Source of the DNA: UBA11524 sp045132495
GTDB taxonomy: Bacteria > Bacillota > Clostridia > Christensenellales > Aristaeellaceae
Assembly (NCBI GenBank): GCA_045132495.1
Contig: JBGUSK010000136.1
Location: forward strand, 1 to 53,140
Direction of reading: 5' to 3'
Length of the DNA stretch: 53,140 bases
The number at the start of each line of letters is the position of its first letter. Position 1 is the first letter of the stretch. The notes under the pieces were generated by a model that saw only the letters and a program-made list of their open reading frames with translations, had not been told where the DNA came from and did no database searches. This document shows positions 32,556 to 41,273 of the stretch, in pieces. The position numbers and the translations under genes are program-made.

Positions 32556-33296
32556 ATGAACTGGAAAAACAAGCTCAAGGCATTTCTCAAGGCGCTGCCC
32601 ATCTGGGTCGTCATGCTGGGGCCTGTGCTGCTGATGGCCTATGCCATCATCCATGCTATGCAGCAATACCATTTTTTTCACATGGACGTAAGCTGGCGTG
32701 GTATCATTCTGGGCCTGCTGCCGACGATCGTACTGGGCGGGCTGATGCTCCTGGGGCGGTTCGTGAAGGTGCGCTATGGCGTGCTGCTGGTCGCGGCGCT
32801 GCTGGGAGCGCTGTACTTCCTGCCGTGGGGCTTCATTTTCAGCGCATTTTCGATAGATTCCTATTCCGAAACGGAGGACATCTCCCATTACCGGCAGGTA
32901 GATGATCTGTTTTCCTGGAGTGAAACGGAGGAGGCCCTCTTCCCGGCACAGGCTGGCAAAGACGGACGGTACTACTATTACTGCGGCTACGACGGCTGCC
33001 ATTCCCTCTATGCGGAGTGGACGCTGCCGCCGGAGGATCTGGAAACCGAGGTTGCCCGGGTGACGGCGCTGCTATCCAAAGAGGAGGGCTATCAGCAGTT
33101 CCGGCATGGAAGCTATCTATGCCTCTCCATCGACAGCGGATGGTCCCGGCCCGACACACCCTTTCAGCCGGAAAGCGGCCGTCATGCGGTCACATTCTTC
33201 GCCTATGACCCGCAGACCGGCGTGGTGCGCTACATCCTGTGTGACGAGCGCACCAGCGAGGACGATCCGCCCTACTACATGACCCTCTACTGGTAA
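32556..33296 (+). CDS. Membrane protein of unknown function
   Basis: A 246-residue protein with three hydrophobic helices in the first 100 residues (about 12-30, 45-63, 68-92), then a soluble domain of about 150 residues rich in Tyr, Glu and Asp that should lie outside the membrane if the N-terminus is inside. No motif recognised. AAGGAGG precedes MNWKNKL; the longer in-frame start has none. It lies between a MITE-like element and the GH51 gene. Confidence 0.72.
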   Translation: MNWKNKLKAFLKALPIWVVMLGPVLLMAYAIIHAMQQYHFFHMDVSWRGIILGLLPTIVLGGLMLLGRFVKVRYGVLLVAALLGALYFLPWGFIFSAFSIDSYSETEDISHYRQVDDLFSWSETEEALFPAQAGKDGRYYYYCGYDGCHSLYAEWTLPPEDLETEVARVTALLSKEEGYQQFRHGSYLCLSIDSGWSRPDTPFQPESGRHAVTFFAYDPQTGVVRYILCDERTSEDDPPYYMTLYW

Positions 33297-33408
33297 CAAA
33301 AGTATCTGGATAACTCTATTGATTCCGGCAGGATTTTCCCTTCGCATCACGAAATCCAATGATGGAAAATAAAACAGGGCATTCCCCCTGAATATAGGAG
33401 GTACATCC

Positions 33409-34875
33409 ATGTCCGCGAAGATCAAAATGAACGTCGCCAATCAGGGCGCGGTGATCAACAAGAACATCTACGGCCACTTCTCCGAGCACCTGGGCCGCTG
33501 CATCTACGGTGGTCTGTTTGTGGGCGAAGGCAGCCAGATCCCCAACATCAACGGCATGCGCACCGACGTGGTGGAGGCGCTGAAGAACATCAAGCTGCCT
33601 GTGCTGCGCTGGCCCGGCGGCTGCTTCGCCGATGAATACCACTGGGAGGACGGCATCGGCCCCCAGGAAACCCGTAAGCGTATGGTCAACACCAACTGGG
33701 GCGGCGTGGTGGAGGATAACTCCTTTGGTACCCACGAGTTCCTCGAATTGTGCGAGCAGATCGGCTGCGAACCCTACATCAACGCCAACGTGGGCTCCGG
33801 CACCGTGCGCGAGATGGCCGAGTGGGTCGAGTACCTGAACTCCGAGGGCGATTCTACCGTTGTCAAGAAGCGCTGGGCCAATGGACGCAAAGACCCCTGG
33901 GGCGTGAAGTTCTGGGGTGTTGGCAACGAAAGCTGGGGCTGCGGCGGCAGCATGCGCCCCGAGTATTATGCGGATGAATTCCGCCGCTACAATACCTATT
34001 GCCGCAACTATGGCGCCAATAAGCTCTACCGCATCGCCTGCGGCCCCAGCGAGGCCGACCTCAACTGGACCGACAACCTGATGCGGATCGCCGGCAACCA
34101 CTGCGATGCCATCACCATGCACTACTATACCCTGCCCACCGGCGACTGGTCCGATAAGGGCAGCGCCACCGAGTTCGATCAGGCGAGCTACTACGAGACC
34201 CTCCGCCGCACCTGGCGCATGGACGAGATCATCCGCCTCAACCTGGATGTGATGAACAAGTACGACCCCAAGCATCGCGTTGGCCTGATTGTGGACGAGT
34301 GGGGCACCTGGTACAACGTGGAGCCCGGCACCAACCCCGGTTTCCTCTACCAGCAGAACACCATGCGCGACGCCATGGTCGCCGCCATCAACCTGAACAT
34401 CTTCAACAGCCACGCGGACCGCGTCGTCATGGCGAACCTCGCCCAGACCGTGAACGTCCTGCAGGCCGTCGTCCTCACCGAGGGCGACCAGATGGTGCTC
34501 ACTCCCACCTATCATGTCTTCGACCTGTACAAGAACCACCAGGACGCCACCCTCGTACCCGTCACCGTGGCCTGCGATACGGTGGAGGGCGTGCAGCAGC
34601 TGACTGCCTCCGCCTCTGTGAAGGAGAACGTGCTGACCATCACCGCCGCCAATGTTGCTGCCGACAAGGCCGAGAAGGTCGTGCTGGACATCGCCGGCAT
34701 GGACGCAAAGAACGTGTCCGTTCTCATCCTGAGCGGCGAAATGGACGCGCTGAACACCTTTGAAAACCAGCACGCGGTGGAGATCAGGGAGTTCACCGAC
34801 TTTGCCGTGACCGAAGAGGGGATCGTGCTGAACATGCCTGCCTGCTCCGTGGTGGAGGTCACCGTCCGTGGCTGA
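33409..34875 (+). CDS. GH51 alpha-L-arabinofuranosidase
   Basis: A 488-residue intracellular GH51 enzyme that removes arabinose from arabinoxylan or arabinan oligosaccharides. The N-terminal barrel has YGHFSEHLGRCIYGG, LRWPGGCFADEYHW, the acid/base Glu174 in GNESWG and the nucleophile Glu297 in VDEWGTWY; a C-terminal beta-sandwich follows. Length matches the family. AGGAGG precedes the ATG. No signal peptide. The next small gene starts inside its last codons. Confidence 0.93.
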   Translation: MSAKIKMNVANQGAVINKNIYGHFSEHLGRCIYGGLFVGEGSQIPNINGMRTDVVEALKNIKLPVLRWPGGCFADEYHWEDGIGPQETRKRMVNTNWGGVVEDNSFGTHEFLELCEQIGCEPYINANVGSGTVREMAEWVEYLNSEGDSTVVKKRWANGRKDPWGVKFWGVGNESWGCGGSMRPEYYADEFRRYNTYCRNYGANKLYRIACGPSEADLNWTDNLMRIAGNHCDAITMHYYTLPTGDWSDKGSATEFDQASYYETLRRTWRMDEIIRLNLDVMNKYDPKHRVGLIVDEWGTWYNVEPGTNPGFLYQQNTMRDAMVAAINLNIFNSHADRVVMANLAQTVNVLQAVVLTEGDQMVLTPTYHVFDLYKNHQDATLVPVTVACDTVEGVQQLTASASVKENVLTITAANVAADKAEKVVLDIAGMDAKNVSVLILSGEMDALNTFENQHAVEIREFTDFAVTEEGIVLNMPACSVVEVTVRG

Positions 34876-35137
34876 TGGGAAGCCCTGCCGCTGCCTGCTC
34901 TTTGAGGCAGGACAGAAGGACATGGCCCGCACCGTGGCGGAATACGTTGCCGCCCTGGATGAAGCCATCCGCACCAGCGACGCGGATTACCGTGCACGGC
35001 TGACCATCTGCGAGGGCTGCGATCAGCTGATGAACGGCACCTGCAGGCTCTGCGGCTGTTATGTGGAAACCCGCGCGGCCAAGAAGGCGCAGCAGTGCCC
35101 GATGGTGCCGCCAAGGTGGACAAGGATCAATGATTAA
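34868..35137 (+). CDS. Small cysteine-rich protein (DUF6171-like)
   Basis: An 89-residue protein from a GTG start overlapping the GH51 stop by 8 bases; GGAGG lies before it, inside GH51. Two CxxC-type pairs, ICEGCDQLMNGTCRLCGC, and a later Cys before PMVPPRW suggest a zinc site. It resembles the small DUF6171 proteins of clostridia as I remember them; the name is tentative. Confidence 0.65.
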   Translation: MADGKPCRCLLFEAGQKDMARTVAEYVAALDEAIRTSDADYRARLTICEGCDQLMNGTCRLCGCYVETRAAKKAQQCPMVPPRWTRIND

Positions 35138-35141
35138 AATG

Positions 35142-35177
35142 AAGGACGCTTCCTATGCGCGGGAGCGTCCTTTTGCT
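35142..35177 (+). terminator. Terminator of the GH51 operon
   Basis: AAGGACGCT pairs with AGCGTCCTT, followed by TTGCTTTT; it lies immediately before the stop of the convergent XRE gene. Confidence 0.8.
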
Positions 35178-35182
35178 TTTCG

Positions 35183-35404
35183 TCAAACACCCTCGACCAG
35201 CTCGGATGCGCGGCATTTCAGTGCATCGGCCAGGTCGAACAGCAGCTTGACCGATACGGAGCATGCGCCCCGTTCCAGCCTGGAGACCGTACCGGCCGTG
35301 CACCCTGCCTTCCTGGCCAGCTCGCTCTGGGTCAGGTGTTTTTCCAAGCGGCGTGTGCGGATGTTCAGGCCAAGCTGGGCGTAATTAAAGGTATCAGATT
35401 TCAT
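35183..35404 (-). CDS. XRE-family regulator
   Basis: A 73-residue helix-turn-helix protein: IRTRRLEKHLTQSELARKAG, then CTAGTVSRLERGACSVSVKL and ASELVEGV. Very similar in layout to the regulator at 15712-15933, so the two are probably paralogues. GGAGGT precedes the ATG. It is divergent from the ferritin-like gene, and the intergenic region carries a direct repeat that could be its operator. Confidence 0.86.
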   Translation of the reverse strand: MKSDTFNYAQLGLNIRTRRLEKHLTQSELARKAGCTAGTVSRLERGACSVSVKLLFDLADALKCRASELVEGV

Positions 35405-35436
35405 AGCGCACCTCCATGATAAATCCTTCAGGTACT

Positions 35437-35465
35437 ATTATCCATGCAATATGACACCTGGTCAA
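35437..35465 (-). promoter_or_regulatory. Promoter of the XRE gene
   Basis: On the minus strand TTGACC (35460-35465) and GATAAT (35437-35442) are separated by 17 nt. Confidence 0.65.
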
Positions 35466-35472
35466 CCCGCAC

Positions 35473-35507
35473 AGAACGTATATAAGTCAGCGGAGAACGT
35501 ATATAAG
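35473..35507 (+). repeat. Direct repeat AGAACGTATATAAG, two helical turns apart
   Basis: Identical 14-mers at 35473-35486 and 35494-35507 have start points 21 bp apart, so they face the same side of the helix. They lie between the XRE promoter and the ferritin-like gene; each contains TATAAG, so they may overlap its -10 region. Confidence 0.7.
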
Positions 35508-35586
35508 GCATATTTGGGGGTATCTGTGCATAAAATCGAGGCTTTTCTTCCATACTGAAGACAAAATCTCCAAAGGAGTGAACGCC

Positions 35587-36852
35587 ATGAATCCCTTCAA
35601 GGAAAAAGCCATGCGCCCCGATGATTGCCTGCTGGATTGGCAGGCCATGTCCCCCAACCCTTACGACAAGCGTACCGTCGATCCCTACACCCGCACCCGC
35701 GTCATCCTCATGAACGGCACGGAGTTTGAAAACGTGTGGTTCTCCCACCAGTTCTCCCGGCACTGCCCGGATAACGATCTTCGCCGGAGCCTCGCGCTGC
35801 TGCGTCGCTCCGAACAGCAGCAGCAAAAGCTTATTTCCGCTCTCAAACCCAACGATGAAACCCTGCTGGAGCACACCATCGGCTACGAACAGCTGGCCGT
35901 TGACCTGACCGCCCATCTGGCCAAGCGGGAGCCGGACGCCCATGTCCGCGACGCGCTGAACTTCGCCCTGCTGGAGGATTTCGACCACCTGTACCGTTAC
36001 GCCGACTTCCTGGACATGGAGGACGGCGTGCATGCCGAGCAGCTGGTGGGCGGCTACACCGAGATCATGCCTGCCCGTCCGACCATCGCCCATCACCGTT
36101 ACCCTTTCGATTCCATCAAGCAGCCCATCGACAGCAAGACCGCCGATCCGCAGACCAAGCTGTGCGTGGGGATCATCACCGCCGCCGAGCAGCAGACGAT
36201 GAACTACTACATGAACGTCTCCGCCGCCTATCCCAATGACCCTGGCCGCGCGCTGTACCGCGAGATCGGCATGGTGGAGGAACAGCATGTGTCCCAGTAC
36301 GGCAGCCTGATGGACGTAAAGTGCACCTGGCTGGAGAATCTGCTGATGCACCAGTACACCGAGTGCTATCTCTACTGGAGCTGCTATGAAACCGAGACCG
36401 ACCCGGCGATCAAGCGAGTCTGGGCGCACATGCTGGAGATCGAGATCGCCCATCTGCACGAGGCGACCCGGCTGCTGGAAAAGTACGAGGGCAAGACCTA
36501 TCAGCAGGTGGTGGGCGAGGGCACCTTCCCCGCACCCCTCAAGCTGGAGAGCAACATCGACCACGTCCGCGCGGTGCTGGGCGGTACGGTGCAGTTCACC
36601 GCAGACAGAGAGGCCTACACACTCCTGGATCAGATTCCCAAGGATGCGGACTTCTACCGCTATCAGGGCATCGTCAACGCGGATGAAAAGTGCGTGGCCA
36701 GCCATGATGTGATCAATGAGCACATCCGCCGTTTCGGGCAGGATTACCGCTTTGAAAAGGCGGAGAACCCCATCCCGGCGCTGCGGGATGTGCATATGGA
36801 TAATATCGCAGTTGGACGTACGCCGGGGGCGTATGCGGGGCCGCAGGGGTGA
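35587..36852 (+). CDS. Large ferritin-like (diiron-type) protein
   Basis: A 421-residue protein, no signal peptide. The centre and C-terminal half contain helices with Glu/His patterns of ferritin-like diiron proteins: LLEDFDHLYRYADF, GMVEEQHVSQYGSL and EIEIAHLHEATRLLEKYEG, with LEHTIGYEQ nearby. Much longer than rubrerythrin or ferritin. Function unknown; oxidative stress or iron handling is a reasonable inference. AAAGGAG lies 9 nt before the ATG at 35587. The direct repeat upstream and the divergent XRE gene suggest specific regulation. Confidence 0.72.
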   Translation: MNPFKEKAMRPDDCLLDWQAMSPNPYDKRTVDPYTRTRVILMNGTEFENVWFSHQFSRHCPDNDLRRSLALLRRSEQQQQKLISALKPNDETLLEHTIGYEQLAVDLTAHLAKREPDAHVRDALNFALLEDFDHLYRYADFLDMEDGVHAEQLVGGYTEIMPARPTIAHHRYPFDSIKQPIDSKTADPQTKLCVGIITAAEQQTMNYYMNVSAAYPNDPGRALYREIGMVEEQHVSQYGSLMDVKCTWLENLLMHQYTECYLYWSCYETETDPAIKRVWAHMLEIEIAHLHEATRLLEKYEGKTYQQVVGEGTFPAPLKLESNIDHVRAVLGGTVQFTADREAYTLLDQIPKDADFYRYQGIVNADEKCVASHDVINEHIRRFGQDYRFEKAENPIPALRDVHMDNIAVGRTPGAYAGPQG

Positions 36853-36962
36853 GTTTCTATTGGAGTAGGTGATGGTGTATGCCCCGCGTGTTCCCTCTGT
36901 CAGTACCGTTACTTATCCACTTCTCAGCAGTTTGTTTCGTATTGCAGTAAGGAACAGAACCC

Positions 36963-36985
36963 AACGCCTCCCTTCGGGAGGCGTT
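36963..36985 (+). terminator. Terminator of the ferritin-like gene
   Basis: AACGCCTCCC pairs perfectly with GGGAGGCGTT around TTC, followed by ATTCT. Confidence 0.85.
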
Positions 36986-37191
36986 ATTCTGTCAAAGAGA
37001 TTTTCGCAAATTTATTCGCGATATTACTCACCTATAGACTAAGTACCCATAACTTGAAAATGCAATGATGGTGATTCTCTTCGGCACCTTGAAAACCGAT
37101 TGCTTGCACCAAATTCACTTCATCACCTGTACAGAGATTGATCTGGTTGTACTAAGCACGTCCATTTCTATTTATATAGCGTATTTCGTTC
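36986..37191. other. Gene-free AT-richer spacer
   Basis: About 200 bp between two terminators of convergent genes. AT-richer than average; no reading frame with a ribosome binding site and no clear repeat was seen. Confidence 0.5.
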
Positions 37192-37230
37192 AAAAAAAGC
37201 CTCACTCCGGTTTGAAATCCGGAGCAAGGC
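37192..37230 (-). terminator. Terminator of the argS-side transcript
   Basis: On the minus strand CTCCGG pairs with CCGGAG, extended by GCCT/AGGC, followed by TTTTTTT. It lies 87 nt beyond the zinc-ribbon gene. Confidence 0.8.
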
Positions 37231-37316
37231 CGTGTAAACCAATTTTTTTAATAGGGAACTTAATTTCTCTGGCCGCTGTTTCTGGAACAATCCAAAGTCA
37301 TTGCATGACATTGGAA

Positions 37317-37823
37317 TCAAATTCGCGCCATAGGTGCGTTGGCATAGAAGGCTGCATTCTGCACCAGAGTCAGAAACTCTTTGCCGCTGCCGACCAGTTT
37401 AAAGGGGATAGCGTCCTTGGGATAGAAGACGGCCTCGTGCTTACGGCCCAGGAGTCCCGTGCCTTCTGCGGTGACGGTCACACGCTGCAGACGGTTCAGA
37501 TCGAAATTGATCTGCTTTGTCTGGACGGCAACGACCAGATAGGTCGCGGTCGAAATGGTAAGCGTCTTGTTGTTCGGCAGAGAGACGACACCGGTGAAGG
37601 AATGCTTGTCGTTCACGTTTTTGAACACGTCACAGGTCACGCTGGGCGGAAGACCCAGCATGGTTTTTACCGGCGGCGGAACAACGCCCCAGGAATCGCG
37701 GGATTCCTGAACAGGGGCAGGCCGCTGAACAGGCGCGGGGGTCGCCGTCGCCAGCTTTGCGCCGCATTTGCTGCAGAATCTGGAATCATTGGGGAGCTGC
37801 GTACCGCACTGATTGCAGAACAT
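37317..37823 (-). CDS. Zinc-ribbon protein with PH-like C-terminal domain
   Basis: A 168-residue protein. The first 24 residues are a zinc ribbon (MFCNQCGTQLPNDSRFCSKC). A Pro/Ala linker leads to a domain of about 110 residues of regular beta strands (ISTATYLVVAVQTKQINFDL and GLLGRKHEAVFYPKDAIPF), resembling bacterial PH-like modules. Ligand unknown. AAAGGAG precedes the ATG. It starts 46 nt after argS on the same strand and may share its transcript. Confidence 0.72.
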   Translation of the reverse strand: MFCNQCGTQLPNDSRFCSKCGAKLATATPAPVQRPAPVQESRDSWGVVPPPVKTMLGLPPSVTCDVFKNVNDKHSFTGVVSLPNNKTLTISTATYLVVAVQTKQINFDLNRLQRVTVTAEGTGLLGRKHEAVFYPKDAIPFKLVGSGKEFLTLVQNAAFYANAPMARI

Positions 37824-37869
37824 CCTGATAAGTCTCCTTTGCTTTTGTGTGCCGGGAATGCATGCTTGA

Positions 37870-39588
37870 TTACATACGCTCGGGGGCCTCGATACCGATC
37901 AGCCACAGGCCGGTCTTGATGACGTCCTTGACCGCCTTGGTCAGCGCCACGCGGGCAGCCGCCACGCCGGGCTCCGCATCCAGGACGCGATGCTCATAGT
38001 AGAACTTGTTGTACGCCTGAGCGATGTCGGTCACTGCGTGGGTGATCATGGAGGGCTCGTACTTGTCGGCGGCTTCCTTCACCACGTCGGGGAAGCGGGA
38101 GAGCAGCCGCAGCAGGTGCTGGGCCTCGTCGTCCGCCAGGCCGTTGTAGTCCACCTCGGGCAGGTCAGCACCTTCCGCCTTGCGCAGCACGGAGCAGCAG
38201 CGGGCATGGGTGTACTGCACATAGGGGCCAGTCTCACCGTCGAAGTTCAGCGCACGCTCGAAGGAGAAGTCGATGTCCTTGATGCGGCCGTTGGAGAGGT
38301 CGGAGTAGATGACCGCGCCGATACCCACCTGACGGGCGACCTCCTCCTTGTTGGGGAGGTTGGGGGACTTTTCGTTGATAATGTCGAGGGCCTTCTGCAT
38401 GGCCTGGTTGAGCACGTCCTCCAGGTAGACGACGCGGCCCTTGCGGGTGGAGAAGGCCTGACCCTCGAAGGAGATCATGCCGAAGGAGACATGCACGCAG
38501 TCCTTGGCCCAGGGCTTGCCCAGCTTCTCCAGCACACGGAAGATCTGACGGAAGTGCAGATCCTGCTGGTAGGCCACGACGTACAGGCACTTGTCGAAGT
38601 CGTAGACCTTCTTGCGGTAGTAGGCGGCAGCCAGGTCGCGGGTGGCGTAGAGCGTCGCGCCATCGGAGCGCAGGATGATGCAGGGAGGCATCTTGTCCTC
38701 CTCCAGATCAACCACGGAGGCGCCTTCGGAGATGGTCAGCAGGTTCTTCTCGCGCAGCTCGTCAATGACCACGTCCATCTTGTCGTTGTAGAAGGCCTCG
38801 CCGGCGTAGGAGTCAAACTCCACGCCCAGCAGCTCGTACACGCGGGCGGTATCCTTCAGGGTGATATCCTTGAACCACTCCCAGATGGCCATGGCTTCCT
38901 CGTCCTTCTCCTCGATCTTCTTGAACCAGGCACGACCCAGATCATCCAGAGAGGGATCCTTCTCGGCTTCCTCGTGGAACTTGACGTACAGGCGCAGCAG
39001 CTCCGTAACGCCCTTTTCTTCCACGTCCTGCTTGTTGCCCCAGGTCTTGTAGGCGTAGATCATCTTGCCAAACTGGGTGCCCCAGTCGCCCAGGTGATTG
39101 ATGCCCACGGTCTTGTAGCCCAGGAAGTCGTGGATGCGCTTGAGGGAATGGCCGATCATGGTGGTGGACAGATGGCCCACGCCAAAGCGCTTGGCGATGT
39201 TGATGGAGGAGTAGTCCAGGCAGACGGTCTTGCCGCTGCCCATATCGGAGGAGCCGAAGCGCTCGCCCTGCTCAAGGACGGCATCGAGGGTCTCCTGGGC
39301 GAAGTTGACGCGGTTGAGGAAGAAATTCATGTAGCCGTTGACGGGCTCCACGCGGGCGACCTCGGGGTGATTCCAGGCTTCGCAGAGGGCCTTGGCGATC
39401 ATGGGCGGCGCCATGCGCAGGGCCTTGGCCAGGCGGAACACGGGGAAGGCATAGTCGCCCATCTCGCGGTCCGGGGGAACGGCCAGCAGGCCGCGGATCT
39501 CATCGGCGGTGGGAAGGCCCTGCGCCTCGGGCCAGGTGGAAGTCAGGCACTCGGCGGTCAGGGTAGCGATGCGGGTCATCATATCCAT
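37870..39588 (-). CDS. argS: Arginyl-tRNA synthetase
   Basis: A 572-residue class I synthetase charging tRNA-Arg. Seen: N-terminal Add-1-like domain (DREMGDYAFPVFRLAKAL), the HIGH-type motif as GVGHLSTTMIGHSLKRI, catalytic-domain LGDWGTQFGK, a KMSKS-position variant FSTRKGRVV, and the C-terminal DALR anticodon domain ending LWLIGIEAPERM. AAAGGAG precedes the ATG. Transcription starts at a good promoter about 120 nt upstream, and nearly the whole leader is one copy of the structured repeat also found at 8.4 kb. T-box hallmarks were not seen in this leader. Confidence 0.96.
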   Translation of the reverse strand: MDMMTRIATLTAECLTSTWPEAQGLPTADEIRGLLAVPPDREMGDYAFPVFRLAKALRMAPPMIAKALCEAWNHPEVARVEPVNGYMNFFLNRVNFAQETLDAVLEQGERFGSSDMGSGKTVCLDYSSINIAKRFGVGHLSTTMIGHSLKRIHDFLGYKTVGINHLGDWGTQFGKMIYAYKTWGNKQDVEEKGVTELLRLYVKFHEEAEKDPSLDDLGRAWFKKIEEKDEEAMAIWEWFKDITLKDTARVYELLGVEFDSYAGEAFYNDKMDVVIDELREKNLLTISEGASVVDLEEDKMPPCIILRSDGATLYATRDLAAAYYRKKVYDFDKCLYVVAYQQDLHFRQIFRVLEKLGKPWAKDCVHVSFGMISFEGQAFSTRKGRVVYLEDVLNQAMQKALDIINEKSPNLPNKEEVARQVGIGAVIYSDLSNGRIKDIDFSFERALNFDGETGPYVQYTHARCCSVLRKAEGADLPEVDYNGLADDEAQHLLRLLSRFPDVVKEAADKYEPSMITHAVTDIAQAYNKFYYEHRVLDAEPGVAAARVALTKAVKDVIKTGLWLIGIEAPERM

Positions 39589-39613
39589 AAGCTTTACGCT
39601 CCTTTCTGATATA

Positions 39614-39702
39614 GGCCATCACTCGACGTAAAGTCGAGCGCTGGCTACGCTCTGTCAATGCATGCATTGACTATCGCTAGTCGGGCAAGCCCGACCTCAA
39701 AA
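39614..39702 (-). repeat. Structured repeat forming the argS 5' leader
   Basis: An 89-nt unit read on the minus strand, TTGAGGTCGGGC to GTGATGGCC, with stems GTCGGGC-tt-GCCCGAC, GTCAATGC-at-GCATTGAC and CTCGAC-(5 nt)-GTCGAG. Compared with the copy at 8401-8490 the linkers are conserved and stems 2 and 3 differ by paired changes. It lies between the argS promoter and start codon, so it is transcribed. Confidence 0.78.
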
Positions 39703-39717
39703 TGCGTATACAGAATT

Positions 39718-39746
39718 ATTATATCACAGCTTGAACGGACGTGCAA
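39718..39746 (-). promoter_or_regulatory. Promoter of argS
   Basis: On the minus strand TTGCAC (39741-39746) and TATAAT (39718-39723) are 17 nt apart. Confidence 0.75.
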
Positions 39747-39779
39747 TCGGAAATGTAGGCCTTACTGGAATGCGGGCCT

Positions 39780-40328
39780 TCATTGGGCGGCTCGTCGTCG
39801 TTCCCGCTCCGCCAGACGGATAATCGTCGGCCGGTTATAGCGCTGGATCAGCACGAAGGAGAGATCAAAGCAGGCTGCAAGCAGGGAGGTGATCAGGAAT
39901 ACCATCCAATCCCCCAGCCAGATGCTGGCTGCCACGGGCAGAAAGCTGAGCAAGAAGATCGTCTCGTGCACCAGCTCCGACTGGCACATGGCCTGTGCAA
40001 TTTCGTCCCAGGTATGGACGCCGGGATCAAAAAGCTCCGGGACATAGGTGGGCATGCGGTTCTTCCAGCTTTTGACCCGCAGCAGCGCATACAGCCCGGG
40101 CTCAAAGGAGTACTGGCGGAACCAGGGGTGGTAATAATCCGCTCGGTTGCCCATCGCTCTGTCGTAGCCCCAGCCCACCAGCAGCCGCATGCAGAAATGA
40201 TAGGCGATCGTCCCGCAGGTGATCCCTGCGGTCAGCAGGAGACGGCTTCCGCCCCCGGAAAACAGGACCAGCAGCAACGCTGACGCCCCTGTACTGATGG
40301 CAGCCATCCACTTCATCACGCGCGGCAT
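39780..40328 (-). CDS. CrtO-like glycosyl-4,4'-diaponeurosporenoate acyltransferase family protein
   Basis: A 182-residue membrane protein with three or four helices. The central stretch FEPGLYALLRVKSWKNRMPT, then LFDP, and the following SELVHETIFLLSFLPV match the pattern of the staphylococcal CrtO family (PF18927). No carotenoid genes are visible, so a different acyl transfer substrate is likely. GGGAGGTGA precedes the ATG at 40328. It is divergent from aroE. Confidence 0.7.
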   Translation of the reverse strand: MPRVMKWMAAISTGASALLLVLFSGGGSRLLLTAGITCGTIAYHFCMRLLVGWGYDRAMGNRADYYHPWFRQYSFEPGLYALLRVKSWKNRMPTYVPELFDPGVHTWDEIAQAMCQSELVHETIFLLSFLPVAASIWLGDWMVFLITSLLAACFDLSFVLIQRYNRPTIIRLAERERRRAAQ

Positions 40329-40413
40329 CAGCTCACCTCCCTGTCCGCCGAATACAGTTGATTCCTTGCATTGTACCACAATCGGGCGGAATTGTACATC
40401 CCCTGTTCACCCG

Positions 40414-40442
40414 TGGACAAGCCCCGTCCGGCGTGGTATAAT
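40414..40442 (+). promoter_or_regulatory. Promoter of aroE-aroQ
   Basis: TGGACA (40414-40419) and TATAAT (40437-40442) with a 17-nt spacer; leader of about 20 nt. Confidence 0.8.
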
Positions 40443-40469
40443 GCCGGTATACAGAAAGAAGGTCAGCAC

Positions 40470-41273
40470 ATGAAACACTACGGCCTGATCGGCGAAAAGC
40501 TCGGACACAGCGTATCGCAGCCCATCCACGAGGCGATTTTCCGGGCGCTGGGCATCGACGCAGACTACCGCATCATTGAGATCCCACGAGATCATTTCAC
40601 CGCAGAAACCCGCAGGCTCCTTGCCGAACTCGACGGCTTTAACGTGACAATTCCCTACAAGCAGGACGTGATGCCCCTGCTGGATGAAATCGACCCCGCA
40701 GCAGAGGAGATCGGCGCGGTCAATACGGTGCTGTGCGCGCAGAAGAAGGGCTTCAATACCGATGCGGCAGGCTTCATGGGGATGCTGCGCCACTATGGCA
40801 TCGACCCGGCAAAGGGGGAACACAGCTACATCCTCGGCTCCGGCGGCACCGCGAAGACCGTCCGCGCCTGCCTGAAGATGATGGGGGCAAAACAGGTGAC
40901 CGTTGTCAGCCGTCACCCCGAAAAGGCGGATGAAATCAGCTATGCCGACTTCTACAGCACCTTCCCGCAGACCGGCGGCACCATCGTGAACGCGTCCAGT
41001 GCAGGCATGTGGCCCCGCAAGGATGAGGACAACATCTGCGCCATCCATCCCTCCCGCGTGGACGAAATGATGCACTATGCTCTCGGTGTAGCGGACGTGG
41101 TATACAATCCTCCCCACACCTTCCTGACCCAGGCGGCGGAGCGCGCGGGCATACCCTGGTGCACGGGGCTGTACATGCTGGTAGCTCAGGCTGTCGAAGC
41201 GGAAAAGCTCTGGCAGAATTGCGATATCCCAACCGATCTGATCGAAAAAATCATGGACGAGGTGCATTTGTGA
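40470..41273 (+). CDS. aroE: Shikimate dehydrogenase
   Basis: A 267-residue NADP-dependent enzyme converting 3-dehydroshikimate to shikimate. GEKLGHSVSQPIHEAIF and the catalytic Lys region NVTIPYKQDVMPLLD are clear, as are IGAVNT and the glycine-rich LGSGGTAKTV. Slightly unusual for the family in the C-terminal half (MWPRKDEDN), but of normal length. AGAAAGAAGG precedes the ATG. The stop overlaps the aroQ start by one base. Confidence 0.93.
   Translation: MKHYGLIGEKLGHSVSQPIHEAIFRALGIDADYRIIEIPRDHFTAETRRLLAELDGFNVTIPYKQDVMPLLDEIDPAAEEIGAVNTVLCAQKKGFNTDAAGFMGMLRHYGIDPAKGEHSYILGSGGTAKTVRACLKMMGAKQVTVVSRHPEKADEISYADFYSTFPQTGGTIVNASSAGMWPRKDEDNICAIHPSRVDEMMHYALGVADVVYNPPHTFLTQAAERAGIPWCTGLYMLVAQAVEAEKLWQNCDIPTDLIEKIMDEVHL

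Noticed and set aside
39589..39720. T-box riboswitch upstream of argS
   Set aside because: No T-box sequence or antiterminator pair is seen; the leader consists of the three-hairpin repeat.
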